Origin: Paenisporosarcina sp049671445
GTDB taxonomy: Bacteria; Bacillota; Bacilli; Bacillales_A; Planococcaceae
NCBI RefSeq assembly: GCF_049671445.1
Contig: NZ_JBATUX010000126.1
Location: forward strand, 1-6,905
DNA: 6,905 nt
Reading direction: 5' to 3'
Numbering within the stretch: position 1 is the first letter of the stretch; every line of letters starts with the position of its first letter. Both the position numbers and the translations under genes were made by a program. The notes under the pieces are model-generated. The model ran no database searches. It saw nothing but the letters and a program-made list of their open reading frames with translations, and was not told the origin of the DNA. Below are positions 1-4,806 of the stretch, piece after piece.

Positions 1-1
1 C

Positions 2-361
2 GGCCTTATACATGAAACCTTCAACGAAGAAATTACGAGCCGAAAAGTATATGGCAATGGGTTCCGTCCCCAGGGTATACCTATAGGAAAGTTACAATTC
101 TCTGGTGTCAGCTGGACAGAGCATCAGGGAATTATTTCTGATATATATGTAAATAGAGATTCGATAGATTTCACTAAAAAGTATACTGTTGGCACAGGCT
201 CATCGCTTATTTACGAAGAAGTGTGTGGGTATCCTAGTGTAAAGGATAACAATCTGATTGATTTTTCGAAGGAATTTCTAGTTAAAGATGTTTTTATGGA
301 ATATTTGAAACAACAATTTATTAATACAAATCATCGGATAACTTTAAATAGGTCCCATTAA
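2..361 (+). CDS. C-terminal part of a probable 5'-nucleotidase / metallophosphatase (partial, 5' end outside window)
   Basis: An open frame enters from the left edge and ends at TAA 359-361, leaving 119 residues with no start codon in view. The segment GFRPQGIPIGKLQFSG (about residues 20-35), then a 'YTVGTGSSLIYEEVCGYPS' stretch and an acidic 'KEFLVKDVF' tail, resemble from memory the substrate-binding C-terminal domain of bacterial 5'-nucleotidases, in particular the YunD-like metallophosphatases of Bacillus. In that family an N-terminal calcineurin-type metal centre cleaves nucleotide or other phosphate esters; that half lies outside the window, so the activity is inferred only. No further gene follows on this strand before a strong terminator, so it is the last gene of its transcript. 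An alternative is another metallophosphoesterase with a similar C-terminal domain. Confidence 0.6.
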   Translation, partial: GLIHETFNEEITSRKVYGNGFRPQGIPIGKLQFSGVSWTEHQGIISDIYVNRDSIDFTKKYTVGTGSSLIYEEVCGYPSVKDNNLIDFSKEFLVKDVFMEYLKQQFINTNHRITLNRSH

Positions 362-369
362 AAACAATA

Positions 370-403
370 CGAGCGAGGGCTGATGACCCTCGCTCGTTTT
401 TTT
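370..403 (+). terminator. Strong intrinsic terminator, possibly bidirectional
   Basis: A perfect 10-base-pair GC-rich stem (370-379 with 387-396, CGAGCGAGGG/CCCTCGCTCG) encloses a 7-base loop and is followed by seven T residues (397-403). It begins 9 bases after the stop of the nucleotidase-like gene. Read on the minus strand the same hairpin is followed by TATTGTTTTT, so it may also end the converging methyltransferase transcript, which stops at 432. Confidence 0.93.
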
Positions 404-431
404 GATGTAGGTTTTCTACGTTATGTACCAA

Positions 432-1136
432 TTATTTTTTAATTTGCATGAGGCTACTCCATAAAAAGTCTTCACCAAAAAGATGATTAGGTTGAGTAAT
501 TTTTTTCATTTTCCTAAAATTAATAATCTTAAAGTCATTAATAAATAATTCTTTTAAACGGTCTTCAGTATAACCTATTCCTCTTTTCAAGCTGCCTGCT
601 CGATAAATTTCCCAATCCGAGGTATCTAATGCACCTTCTGTATTAAAACAGACAAGACCGAAATGCCCATCTTGTTTCAGTGCTTTCTTAATGATTTCCA
701 AGTAGGTTAAACGTCGATGTGGTGCCAAATGATGAAGCAAACCGCAATCATATATAAAATCGTAAGAGTTTGGTTCAACATTAAAATCAAAAAGAGATGT
801 TTGAAGAAAGTTGATATCTACGCCAACTTCATTTGCTCTTTCTTTTGCCCATTCTATTGCATTTTCTGATATATCAATTGCATCTACTTTATATCCTTTT
901 TGAGCCATGTAAATTGCATTTCTACCTGGTCCACAACCCAACTCTAAAACACGCCCAGGCACAATAAGTTCATGTTCCATGTACTCTACTAAATTCTCAT
1001 CTGGTCCCTTTACCTTAAAAAATGGAATTTCTTTATTTTTATCCATATAAAAGCTTTCCCAGAATTCTTTAGGTTCTCTTAGAAAATCGTCTAACATCTC
1101 TAATAAATCATCATAATTTATTATCGTTTTCCCCAA
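432..1136 (-). CDS. Class I SAM-dependent methyltransferase
   Basis: This 234-residue protein has the Rossmann-type methyltransferase core. Motif I is VLELGCGPGRNA (residues 63-74), which binds S-adenosylmethionine. The acidic end of strand 2 is VDAIDIS (84-90), and the motif IV region YDFIYDCGLLHHL (125-137) precedes APHRR. The C-terminal segment 'SDWEIYR..SLKRGIGYTEDRLKELF' is typical of a Bacillus family of small soluble methyltransferases of unknown substrate, so the target could be a small molecule. The start is TTG (1134-1136), preceded by GCGGGGGT with an 8-base gap. The first ATG (residue 14) has no better ribosome site, and the IINYDD N-terminus fits the family as I recall it. It lies 36 bases downstream of the acetyltransferase with no terminator between, so the two are probably co-transcribed. 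Superfamily is certain; substrate unknown. Confidence 0.9.
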   Translation of the reverse strand: MGKTIINYDDLLEMLDDFLREPKEFWESFYMDKNKEIPFFKVKGPDENLVEYMEHELIVPGRVLELGCGPGRNAIYMAQKGYKVDAIDISENAIEWAKERANEVGVDINFLQTSLFDFNVEPNSYDFIYDCGLLHHLAPHRRLTYLEIIKKALKQDGHFGLVCFNTEGALDTSDWEIYRAGSLKRGIGYTEDRLKELFINDFKIINFRKMKKITQPNHLFGEDFLWSSLMQIKK

Positions 1137-1172
1137 AAAAATACCCCCGCTATTTGTACATGAACTAACAAC

Positions 1173-1718
1173 TCACTTCTTATTCCAATCCTCAGCAAGC
1201 ATGCTATAAACAATATGATCAACGTAATGATCGTAGAGCCATTCAGATTGGCGAATACGTCCTTCTTCGGTGAAATTCAATCTCTCTGGAATCGCTCTAC
1301 TTTTCTTGTTTTCCACAGCCGCACGAATCTCTACCCGATTTAAATTCAACTCAGTGAGCGCATGATTTACAAAAGCATGAACAGATTTAGTCATTAATCC
1401 TTTTCCTTCAAAACCTTTACCCAACCAATAGCCTATGCTTGTCGATTTATTACTCCAATTGATTTGATGAAATCCTATTACTCCTGCTATTTTTTCACCA
1501 GACCAAATTCCCGATTGAAAGCCATTATTCTCGCTGAATTGTTTCATTGTTGATTTAATAAATGCTTCAGTATCCACCACAGACTTGTTGTAATCAATAA
1601 AGGGTAGCCATTCTTTTAAACTTTCTCTTGATTGATCCGTTAATGCAAACAGCTGCTTCGCATCCTGTAAGTCTAGCATCTTTAATTTTGTCGTATCATC
1701 AATCTTGTAGGTAAAAAT
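1173..1718 (-). CDS. GNAT N-acetyltransferase, YdaF / RimJ-RimL-like, apparent ATT start
   Basis: A 181-residue GNAT-fold enzyme, predicted to move an acetyl group from acetyl-CoA to an amine. Motif A is GYWLGKGFEGKG (about residues 96-107), the acetyl-CoA pyrophosphate loop. Motif B is N-x-x-S-R-A-x-P-E-R (137-146). The stretch LNLNRVEIRAAVENKKSRAIPER closely resembles Bacillus subtilis YdaF as I recall it, a ribosomal-protein-acetyltransferase relative of unproven substrate. The frame stays open up to a TTG at 1788-1790, but that codon abuts a TATAAT box, so it should lie upstream of the transcript start. The family normally begins MFTYK or similar; here the matching codon is ATT (1716-1718), six bases after AAAGGGGGA. 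No ATG, GTG or TTG in frame fits this position; the first ATG, 13 codons later (1677-1679), lacks a ribosome site and would cut the first strand. A mutated start is the alternative. It is probably the first gene of a pair with the methyltransferase. Confidence 0.88.
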   Translation of the reverse strand: MFTYKIDDTTKLKMLDLQDAKQLFALTDQSRESLKEWLPFIDYNKSVVDTEAFIKSTMKQFSENNGFQSGIWSGEKIAGVIGFHQINWSNKSTSIGYWLGKGFEGKGLMTKSVHAFVNHALTELNLNRVEIRAAVENKKSRAIPERLNFTEEGRIRQSEWLYDHYVDHIVYSMLAEDWNKK

Positions 1719-1724
1719 AAAAAG

Positions 1725-1733
1725 TCCCCCTTT
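1725..1733 (-). promoter_or_regulatory. Ribosome binding site deciding an ATT start
   Basis: On the minus strand AAAGGGGGA ends 6 bases before the ATT codon at 1716-1718. It is the only purine-rich site in the leader and sits where the acetyltransferase family normally begins. Confidence 0.65.
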
Positions 1734-1781
1734 GAAGGAAATCCATAATCGAACTATTCTATCTACTCTTATAATAACAAT

Positions 1782-1787
1782 ATTATA
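1782..1787 (-). promoter_or_regulatory. Probable -10 box for the acetyltransferase-methyltransferase pair
   Basis: A perfect TATAAT on the minus strand lies about 64 bases upstream of the proposed ATT start. A transcript would begin near 1775 and carry a leader of roughly 57 bases. No good TTGACA lies 16-18 bases upstream, so the call rests on the -10 box, the AT-rich context and the terminator just upstream (1831-1860), which would shield this promoter from readthrough. Confidence 0.55.
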
Positions 1788-1830
1788 CAATTATGTCTTT
1801 AATCATTTATTACAAAGCCACTGGTAAAAC

Positions 1831-1860
1831 TTAAGAAAAACCGGGCAAAGTGCGCCCGGT
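1831..1860 (-). terminator. Intrinsic terminator upstream of the acetyltransferase promoter
   Basis: A 7-base-pair stem ACCGGGC/GCCCGGT (1840-1846 with 1854-1860) with a 7-base loop is followed on the minus strand by TTTTTCTTAA. It would stop minus-strand transcripts coming from the repeats or the phospholipase-like gene before they reach the acetyltransferase promoter. On the plus strand the tail is only CCTTTT, so it is mainly a minus-strand terminator. Confidence 0.75.
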
Positions 1861-1888
1861 CCTTTTAAGAAAAGTAACCATAATAGCC

Positions 1889-2071
1889 TGTTGATTTCCG
1901 CTACGGTGGACGCTGTTCGCGGGCATGGCTTCAGTCTCCTCGTCACTTCAAAAACATGTGCTCCTGCGGTTACTCGTCGCAAAGATACTGGCTCTTGGCC
2001 AGCATCTTTCCTGCGGGGTCTTCAGCTCATGCTATTCCCGCAGAAGTCGCCACCTGCGCTTCAATCAACTA
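1889..2071 (-). repeat. GC-rich structured intergenic repeat, unit A
   Basis: About 183 bases, clearly richer in G and C than the surrounding DNA, are bounded by TGTTGATTTCCG (1889-1900) on the left and TTCAATCAACT (2061-2071) on the right, so the ends are inverted copies of a TTGATT word. Inside are CTCCTCG, CTGCGGGGTCT (2011-2021) and a long hairpin (1981-2009). The layout matches a dispersed intergenic repeat I recall from Bacillus, Oceanobacillus and related genomes, often misannotated as short Arg/Pro-rich proteins. I do not know an established name. With the CGGAAATCAACA end taken as the 3' end, this copy lies on the minus strand. No transposase or target-site duplication is visible. 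A role as a structured RNA or a non-autonomous mobile element is speculation. Confidence 0.7.
1981..2009. repeat. Hairpin inside repeat unit A
   Basis: AAAGATACTGGC (1981-1992) and GCCAGCATCTTT (1998-2009) pair over 12 positions with one mismatch around a 5-base loop. In minus-strand RNA the mismatch becomes a G-U pair, giving an unbroken stem. No T run follows on either strand, so it is not a terminator. Confidence 0.7.
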
Positions 2072-2189
2072 ATATAGATGGGAACTAAGATTATAGGTTG
2101 GTTCTATCTCTAGCTTAACTTAGAATCATTTATTCTTGTCTTAGCAATAAGCAATTGATACATTTTCTTGTTGGTTACTACTCACTTCA

Positions 2190-2342
2190 TGGATTGTAGT
2201 GGAATCAGCGGGACAGGTGAGACCCCGCAGATCGCGAAGCGACCGAGGAGGCTCACCGCCCGCCCCGCGGAAAGCGTCCGCCTGTTTCTGCATCGCTACG
2301 CTAGCTTCGAAACATGAAAGGGCGTTGAAACGGAAATCAACA
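2190..2342 (+). repeat. GC-rich structured intergenic repeat, unit B (opposite orientation, probably rearranged)
   Basis: A second copy of the same repeat type, facing the other way. It starts near GGATTGTAGTGG and ends with CGGAAATCAACA (2331-2342), a perfect 12-base inverted match to the left end of unit A. It shares AGACCCCGCAG (2220-2230) and a CGAGGAG word with unit A. Internal pairings include GGTGAG (2216-2221) with CTCACC (2252-2257) and TCGC-GAA-GCGA (2232-2242). Compared with copies I remember, the left part appears shortened and a block at about 2284-2330 appears added. That block forms a nested hairpin (TGTTTC 2283-2288 with GAAACA 2309-2314, and GCTA with TAGC inside it). Confidence 0.68.
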
Positions 2343-2424
2343 ATATTAATGAATCAATCTTTATGTCCAAAACACCTGAAACACTGGATTTATCGAACTA
2401 AAATTATATACTTTCTTATCTTTC

Positions 2425-2452
2425 AAAAAAGCCACCTTTTCAAGGTAGCCTC
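2425..2452 (-). terminator. Intrinsic terminator of the phospholipase C-like gene
   Basis: On the minus strand AGGCTACCTT (2443-2452) pairs with AAGGTGGCTT (2429-2438) over 10 positions, two of them G-U, around a 4-base loop, and a run of T follows (2425-2430). It begins about 32 bases after the stop codon of the gene at 2484-3104. Confidence 0.85.
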
Positions 2453-2483
2453 TGATTTGAATGTTTGATGCAAACACTTCTAT

Positions 2484-3104
2484 TTAAATACGAATTACAG
2501 AGCGACAAACTTTAACTGCACTGTCAGTCGCCAGCTCAATGTAATCGCTGATTTCACTAAAAGTATACACTTTCAATTCTTGTCCTAAATCTTCTTGGTT
2601 ATATGTAAAATCATTTAAAGTTTCTATCGTAAAGCTTTGCAAGTCTTTAGAGTCTATTTCGCATACTTTATTACCCAGAGAGACACCAACTAAATTGTTT
2701 TTCAATTCTCCACACTCGAACTTTTCTATTAATTTTCCGTTTAATTTCCGAAAATCTTCGTGCCATCTCCCCAATAACTCCGGGTCAGCAGCAAGTCGAT
2801 TATAAAAGTCATTTTTAAAATAAATAAACTTCATCCATACATCATCAGAAATTAAATGTGTTAAATAACCAAGCATAAATTCATCTTGAATATCAGCTTG
2901 ATATTTTTCAATAAACACTTTGTAATTTACAAACCTTGTACCGTCATCTAATCGTCCTTCAAAAAAGTGTGATGTATTTTTTCTATCTGGTGTAAATGCC
3001 GCATCGGGAGCAATTCCACCTAGAAGAAACCTTTGTTGATTAGGTATCTCAAGCTTTTCAAAAACTTGATTGGCAATTATTAAATGCATCATTCTTGATC
3101 CCAT
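2484..3104 (-). CDS. Zinc-dependent phospholipase C-like hydrolase
   Basis: This 206-residue protein has no signal peptide or membrane segment and is predicted to be cytoplasmic. The pattern MHLIIANQV at the N-terminus (His7), GGIAPDAAF (29-37, Asp34), TSHFFEG (44-50, His46) and GYLTHLISDDVW (79-90, His83 and Asp87 or Asp88) matches the metal-ligand spacing of the zinc-dependent phospholipase C / S1-P1-like fold found in many short Bacillus 'hydrolase' proteins. RWHEDF (113-118) may add another ligand. Unlike secreted phospholipase C it is short and not exported, so activity on phospholipid is not implied; a phosphoester or nucleotide is equally possible. ATG (3102-3104) follows AAAGGAG with a 6-base gap, an excellent site, and the MGSRxMHLIIAN opening fits the family as I recall it. 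It lies 91 bases after the DUF4304-like gene; no convincing promoter was seen in the gap. A terminator follows. Confidence 0.75.
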   Translation of the reverse strand: MGSRMMHLIIANQVFEKLEIPNQQRFLLGGIAPDAAFTPDRKNTSHFFEGRLDDGTRFVNYKVFIEKYQADIQDEFMLGYLTHLISDDVWMKFIYFKNDFYNRLAADPELLGRWHEDFRKLNGKLIEKFECGELKNNLVGVSLGNKVCEIDSKDLQSFTIETLNDFTYNQEDLGQELKVYTFSEISDYIELATDSAVKVCRSVIRI

Positions 3105-3195
3105 GTTAAACTCCTTTCTTTAATTGTTTATAAATACTCACTTTATTTACTAAAATACAAGTTAGTTCAATTATTAGTGATTAAATTATTTAAAC

Positions 3196-3606
3196 CTACC
3201 ACCAGTTTGGATATGAACTCCACCATTCTTCTGCTTCTTTCAATGAATGATTAATTATCCGAGAAACTTTATCTGTATTAATTAAATCAAATTTAAATGA
3301 TCCTCCTTTATCTTTTCCAATACGAGTTCTATTAAAAGGAGACCCCCCACCTATTTGATAAACCTTTAATTTATTAAGAGGAATATGTTTTCCAGAAATT
3401 TCATCTGTATAACCTATAGTTGGACATTTTGAGATTTCTACATACAAAACGCCTCCCCACATACTAAATTGAAACATCAATAAATCAGTTTGATTTTCTG
3501 ACTTTCTATAATAGTGAGGAAAGGAACCTTTAAAACCTCGTTCCCTTAATGTTGGAATTACTTGTTGTTTTAATGAATTGATCATTGCTTCCCGTTCTGC
3601 TGACAA
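3196..3606 (-). CDS. DUF4304-like protein of unknown function
   Basis: This is a small soluble protein of 136 residues from the chosen start. Residue numbers below follow that start. It opens with a helix (SAEREAMINSLKQQVIPTL) leading into ERGFKGSFPHYYRK (about 22-35), then LLMFQFSMWGGVLYVEIS (about 43-60) and a Trp-rich C-terminus EEWWSSYPNWW. The helix, the 'GFKGSFPHxxR' turn and the 'FQxSxWGG.xxVEI' strand recall the DUF4304 family, whose function is not known to me. The first ATG (3628-3630) has no ribosome site. TTG at 3604-3606 is preceded by GGAGTG at 3613-3618 with a 6-base gap and opens right before the conserved helix, so it is preferred; the ATG would add eight residues. It lies between the kinase and the phospholipase-like gene on the same strand. 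No terminator was seen behind it. Family call moderate; function unknown. Confidence 0.72.
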   Translation of the reverse strand: MSAEREAMINSLKQQVIPTLRERGFKGSFPHYYRKSENQTDLLMFQFSMWGGVLYVEISKCPTIGYTDEISGKHIPLNKLKVYQIGGGSPFNRTRIGKDKGGSFKFDLINTDKVSRIINHSLKEAEEWWSSYPNWW

Positions 3607-3612
3607 GATATC

Positions 3613-3618
3613 CACTCC
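3613..3618 (-). promoter_or_regulatory. Ribosome binding site deciding a TTG start
   Basis: GGAGTG on the minus strand lies 6 bases before TTG 3604-3606. The upstream ATG at 3628-3630 is preceded only by AT-rich sequence without a purine-rich site. Confidence 0.5.
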
Positions 3619-3681
3619 AATCAAGTTCATCTAATAGAATACAAATTGTTTTCGAAATGAAATTCCTTTAAGCGAAGGATA

Positions 3682-3687
3682 ATTATA
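3682..3687 (-). promoter_or_regulatory. Possible -10 box for the DUF4304-like gene
   Basis: A perfect TATAAT on the minus strand overlaps the TAA stop of the kinase gene. No recognisable -35 box lies 16-18 bases upstream. If used, it would give a leader of about 70 bases containing a small TCCTT/AAGGA hairpin. In DNA this AT-rich a chance match is likely. Confidence 0.25.
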
Positions 3688-4585
3688 ATCTATTGTTTAT
3701 TTCTTGACTTAGAAAATGAACACGCTTTAGATAGTAATCTCTTTTAGTGGAGTCTTCTAAGAACGAAATGAATAAAATGGACAACATTAAAGCAGTATCA
3801 AGTCGGTAAATTGATTGTATTACTCCATCAGTATTTCCGATAATCTCTGTATCGTTATATCCTTTTAGAAATTCTTCTTCATTTATTTCTTTTGATTCAG
3901 AAATTCTCATTAATTCCATAATGGGATTACCAATAAAAGCATTATCCCAATCTATAATTCCTTTTATAATTCCATTTTCTCCTATTAAATTTGGTTGTCT
4001 AATATCAAGGTGTAGTAAACAGTTCTCTGTTTGAGTTGTATTAAGAATTGACTCCAATTCTTCTGAAATCACAAAGTTAGTATTCGTCAGTTTACGTAGT
4101 GTGTTAACACGTTCTGTTATTCTGTGCGAAATAATATTTGTTAATGGTCGTTCATGTTGGCCAATAATAGATAAATTATCTAGCGGAATTTTATGTAGTT
4201 TAGATGTAAGTTGACCAATATCAAAGGAAGCTATCTCTTTATTATCTCCTGATACAAAGTCAGAAACTAAAAAGTTTATTTCATCACTTAAATATAATTT
4301 ATGAACTTTTGGTACTGGGATTTTATATTTATAACAATGGTCTGAGATAACCGATTCTTTTTTTAAAGAACGAACACTTAAATTTATGTCATTCAAATTA
4401 TCTTCAGTTCGCCAAGGAGTTCTTATAGCAAGCATTCCTGAATTTTTTTCTTTAATTAAGAAAACCGCGTTATTAACTCCATTATCTATAAATTTTAGTT
4501 CTTCAATCTGCCAATGAAGAACATTCTGAAGAACATTAAAAATAGTAAACCTTAATTTTTCTATTTTTTTATTTGTTAATCTCAT
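3683..4585 (-). CDS. Phosphotransferase of the aminoglycoside / choline kinase (APH) family
   Basis: This 300-residue protein has an APH-type kinase fold. The N-lobe shows a nucleotide loop FIDNGVNNAVFLI (32-44), then MLAIRTPWR (51-59), where Arg55 stands at the usual ATP-binding lysine position, as in many members of this broad family. A likely helix-C glutamate is Glu77, followed by YKIPVPKV (87-94). The C-lobe has the catalytic loop HLDIRQPNL (192-200; catalytic Asp194, Asn199) and the metal-binding IDWDNAFIGNP (211-221; Asp212). All catalytic residues are present, so it should transfer phosphate from ATP to a hydroxyl of a small molecule. The substrate could be an aminoglycoside, another antibiotic, choline, a sugar or something else and cannot be told from sequence. 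ATG (4583-4585) follows AAGGGGGG with a 6-base gap. It is the first of three same-strand genes. Confidence 0.87.
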   Translation of the reverse strand: MRLTNKKIEKLRFTIFNVLQNVLHWQIEELKFIDNGVNNAVFLIKEKNSGMLAIRTPWRTEDNLNDINLSVRSLKKESVISDHCYKYKIPVPKVHKLYLSDEINFLVSDFVSGDNKEIASFDIGQLTSKLHKIPLDNLSIIGQHERPLTNIISHRITERVNTLRKLTNTNFVISEELESILNTTQTENCLLHLDIRQPNLIGENGIIKGIIDWDNAFIGNPIMELMRISESKEINEEEFLKGYNDTEIIGNTDGVIQSIYRLDTALMLSILFISFLEDSTKRDYYLKRVHFLSQEINNRL

Positions 4586-4606
4586 ATCTCACCCCCCCTT
4601 TCGTTA

Positions 4607-4612
4607 CTTATA
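4607..4612 (-). promoter_or_regulatory. Possible -10 box for the kinase gene
   Basis: TATAAG on the minus strand lies about 22 bases before the kinase ATG, which would leave a short leader of about 15 bases holding the ribosome site. No good -35 box is seen at 16-18 bases. The repeated AATTTGACA words at 4615-4652 lie immediately upstream. Confidence 0.3.
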
Positions 4613-4614
4613 GC

Positions 4615-4652
4615 AATTTGACAATCAATTACTTATTCCGGGTAATTTGACA
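4615..4652. repeat. Direct repeat of AATTTGACA upstream of the kinase gene
   Basis: The 9-base word AATTTGACA occurs at 4615-4623 and again at 4644-4652, start to start 29 bases, close to three helical turns. The copies flank the region where the -35 of the kinase promoter should lie. They could be a regulator's paired sites or, on the plus strand, chance TTGACA words; no plus-strand gene follows. Confidence 0.45.
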
Positions 4653-4700
4653 GTCCATCCTCGGTATTAGCATTGAGCATTTATTCATTTGAATGCTGTT

Positions 4701-4769
4701 AATTTCAATACTGAAAAAAATCCCGCATTTGAAAACTTTATATAGTTTATTAAATTTTTTTCAGAAATT
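4701..4769. repeat. AT-rich nested inverted repeat behind the TraB-domain lipoprotein gene
   Basis: CTGAAAAAAAT (4711-4721) and ATTTTTTTCAG (4754-4764) are perfect 11-base inverted copies. AATTT (4701-4705) and AAATT (4765-4769) extend them with a bulge, and AAACT/AGTTT forms a smaller hairpin inside. On the minus strand the structure lies about 38 bases behind the stop codon at 4807 and contains T runs, so it may serve as that gene's transcript end, although it lacks the GC-rich stem of a classical terminator. Confidence 0.5.
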
Positions 4770-4806
4770 CTCCACCTATGATGCATTTATTCGTTTGAGC
4801 TCTCGC

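Larger units (their letters stand above)
1791..2483. other. Gene-free stretch of about 690 bases
   Basis: This stretch holds, from left to right, a short promoter-proximal segment, a minus-strand terminator (1831-1860), GC-rich repeat unit A (1889-2071), a plain AT-rich spacer (2072-2189) in which nothing was recognised, repeat unit B (2190-2342), about 80 plain bases, and the terminator of the phospholipase-like gene (2425-2452). Two open frames on the plus strand (1891-2088 and 2199-2468) simply cross the repeats; they have no ribosome site and low-complexity Arg/Pro/Ser-rich translations, so they are not called as genes. Confidence 0.75.

Noticed and set aside
1891..2088. Plus-strand open frame of 65 codons
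   Set aside because: It lies wholly in repeat unit A and its edge, starts with the repeat end, lacks a ribosome site, and its translation is the type of spurious protein produced by this repeat.
1889..2342. Insertion sequence or small transposon with 12-base terminal inverted repeats
   Set aside because: There is no transposase and no target-site duplication in the flanks, and the inverted ends are explained by two separate repeat units facing opposite ways.
2199..2468. Plus-strand open frame of 89 codons
   Set aside because: It crosses repeat unit B, plain DNA and the minus-strand terminator, has no ribosome site, and its Arg/Pro-rich start comes from the repeat.
4618..4652. Plus-strand promoters from the two TTGACA words
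   Set aside because: Neither has a convincing -10 box 16-18 bases downstream and there is no plus-strand gene to drive.
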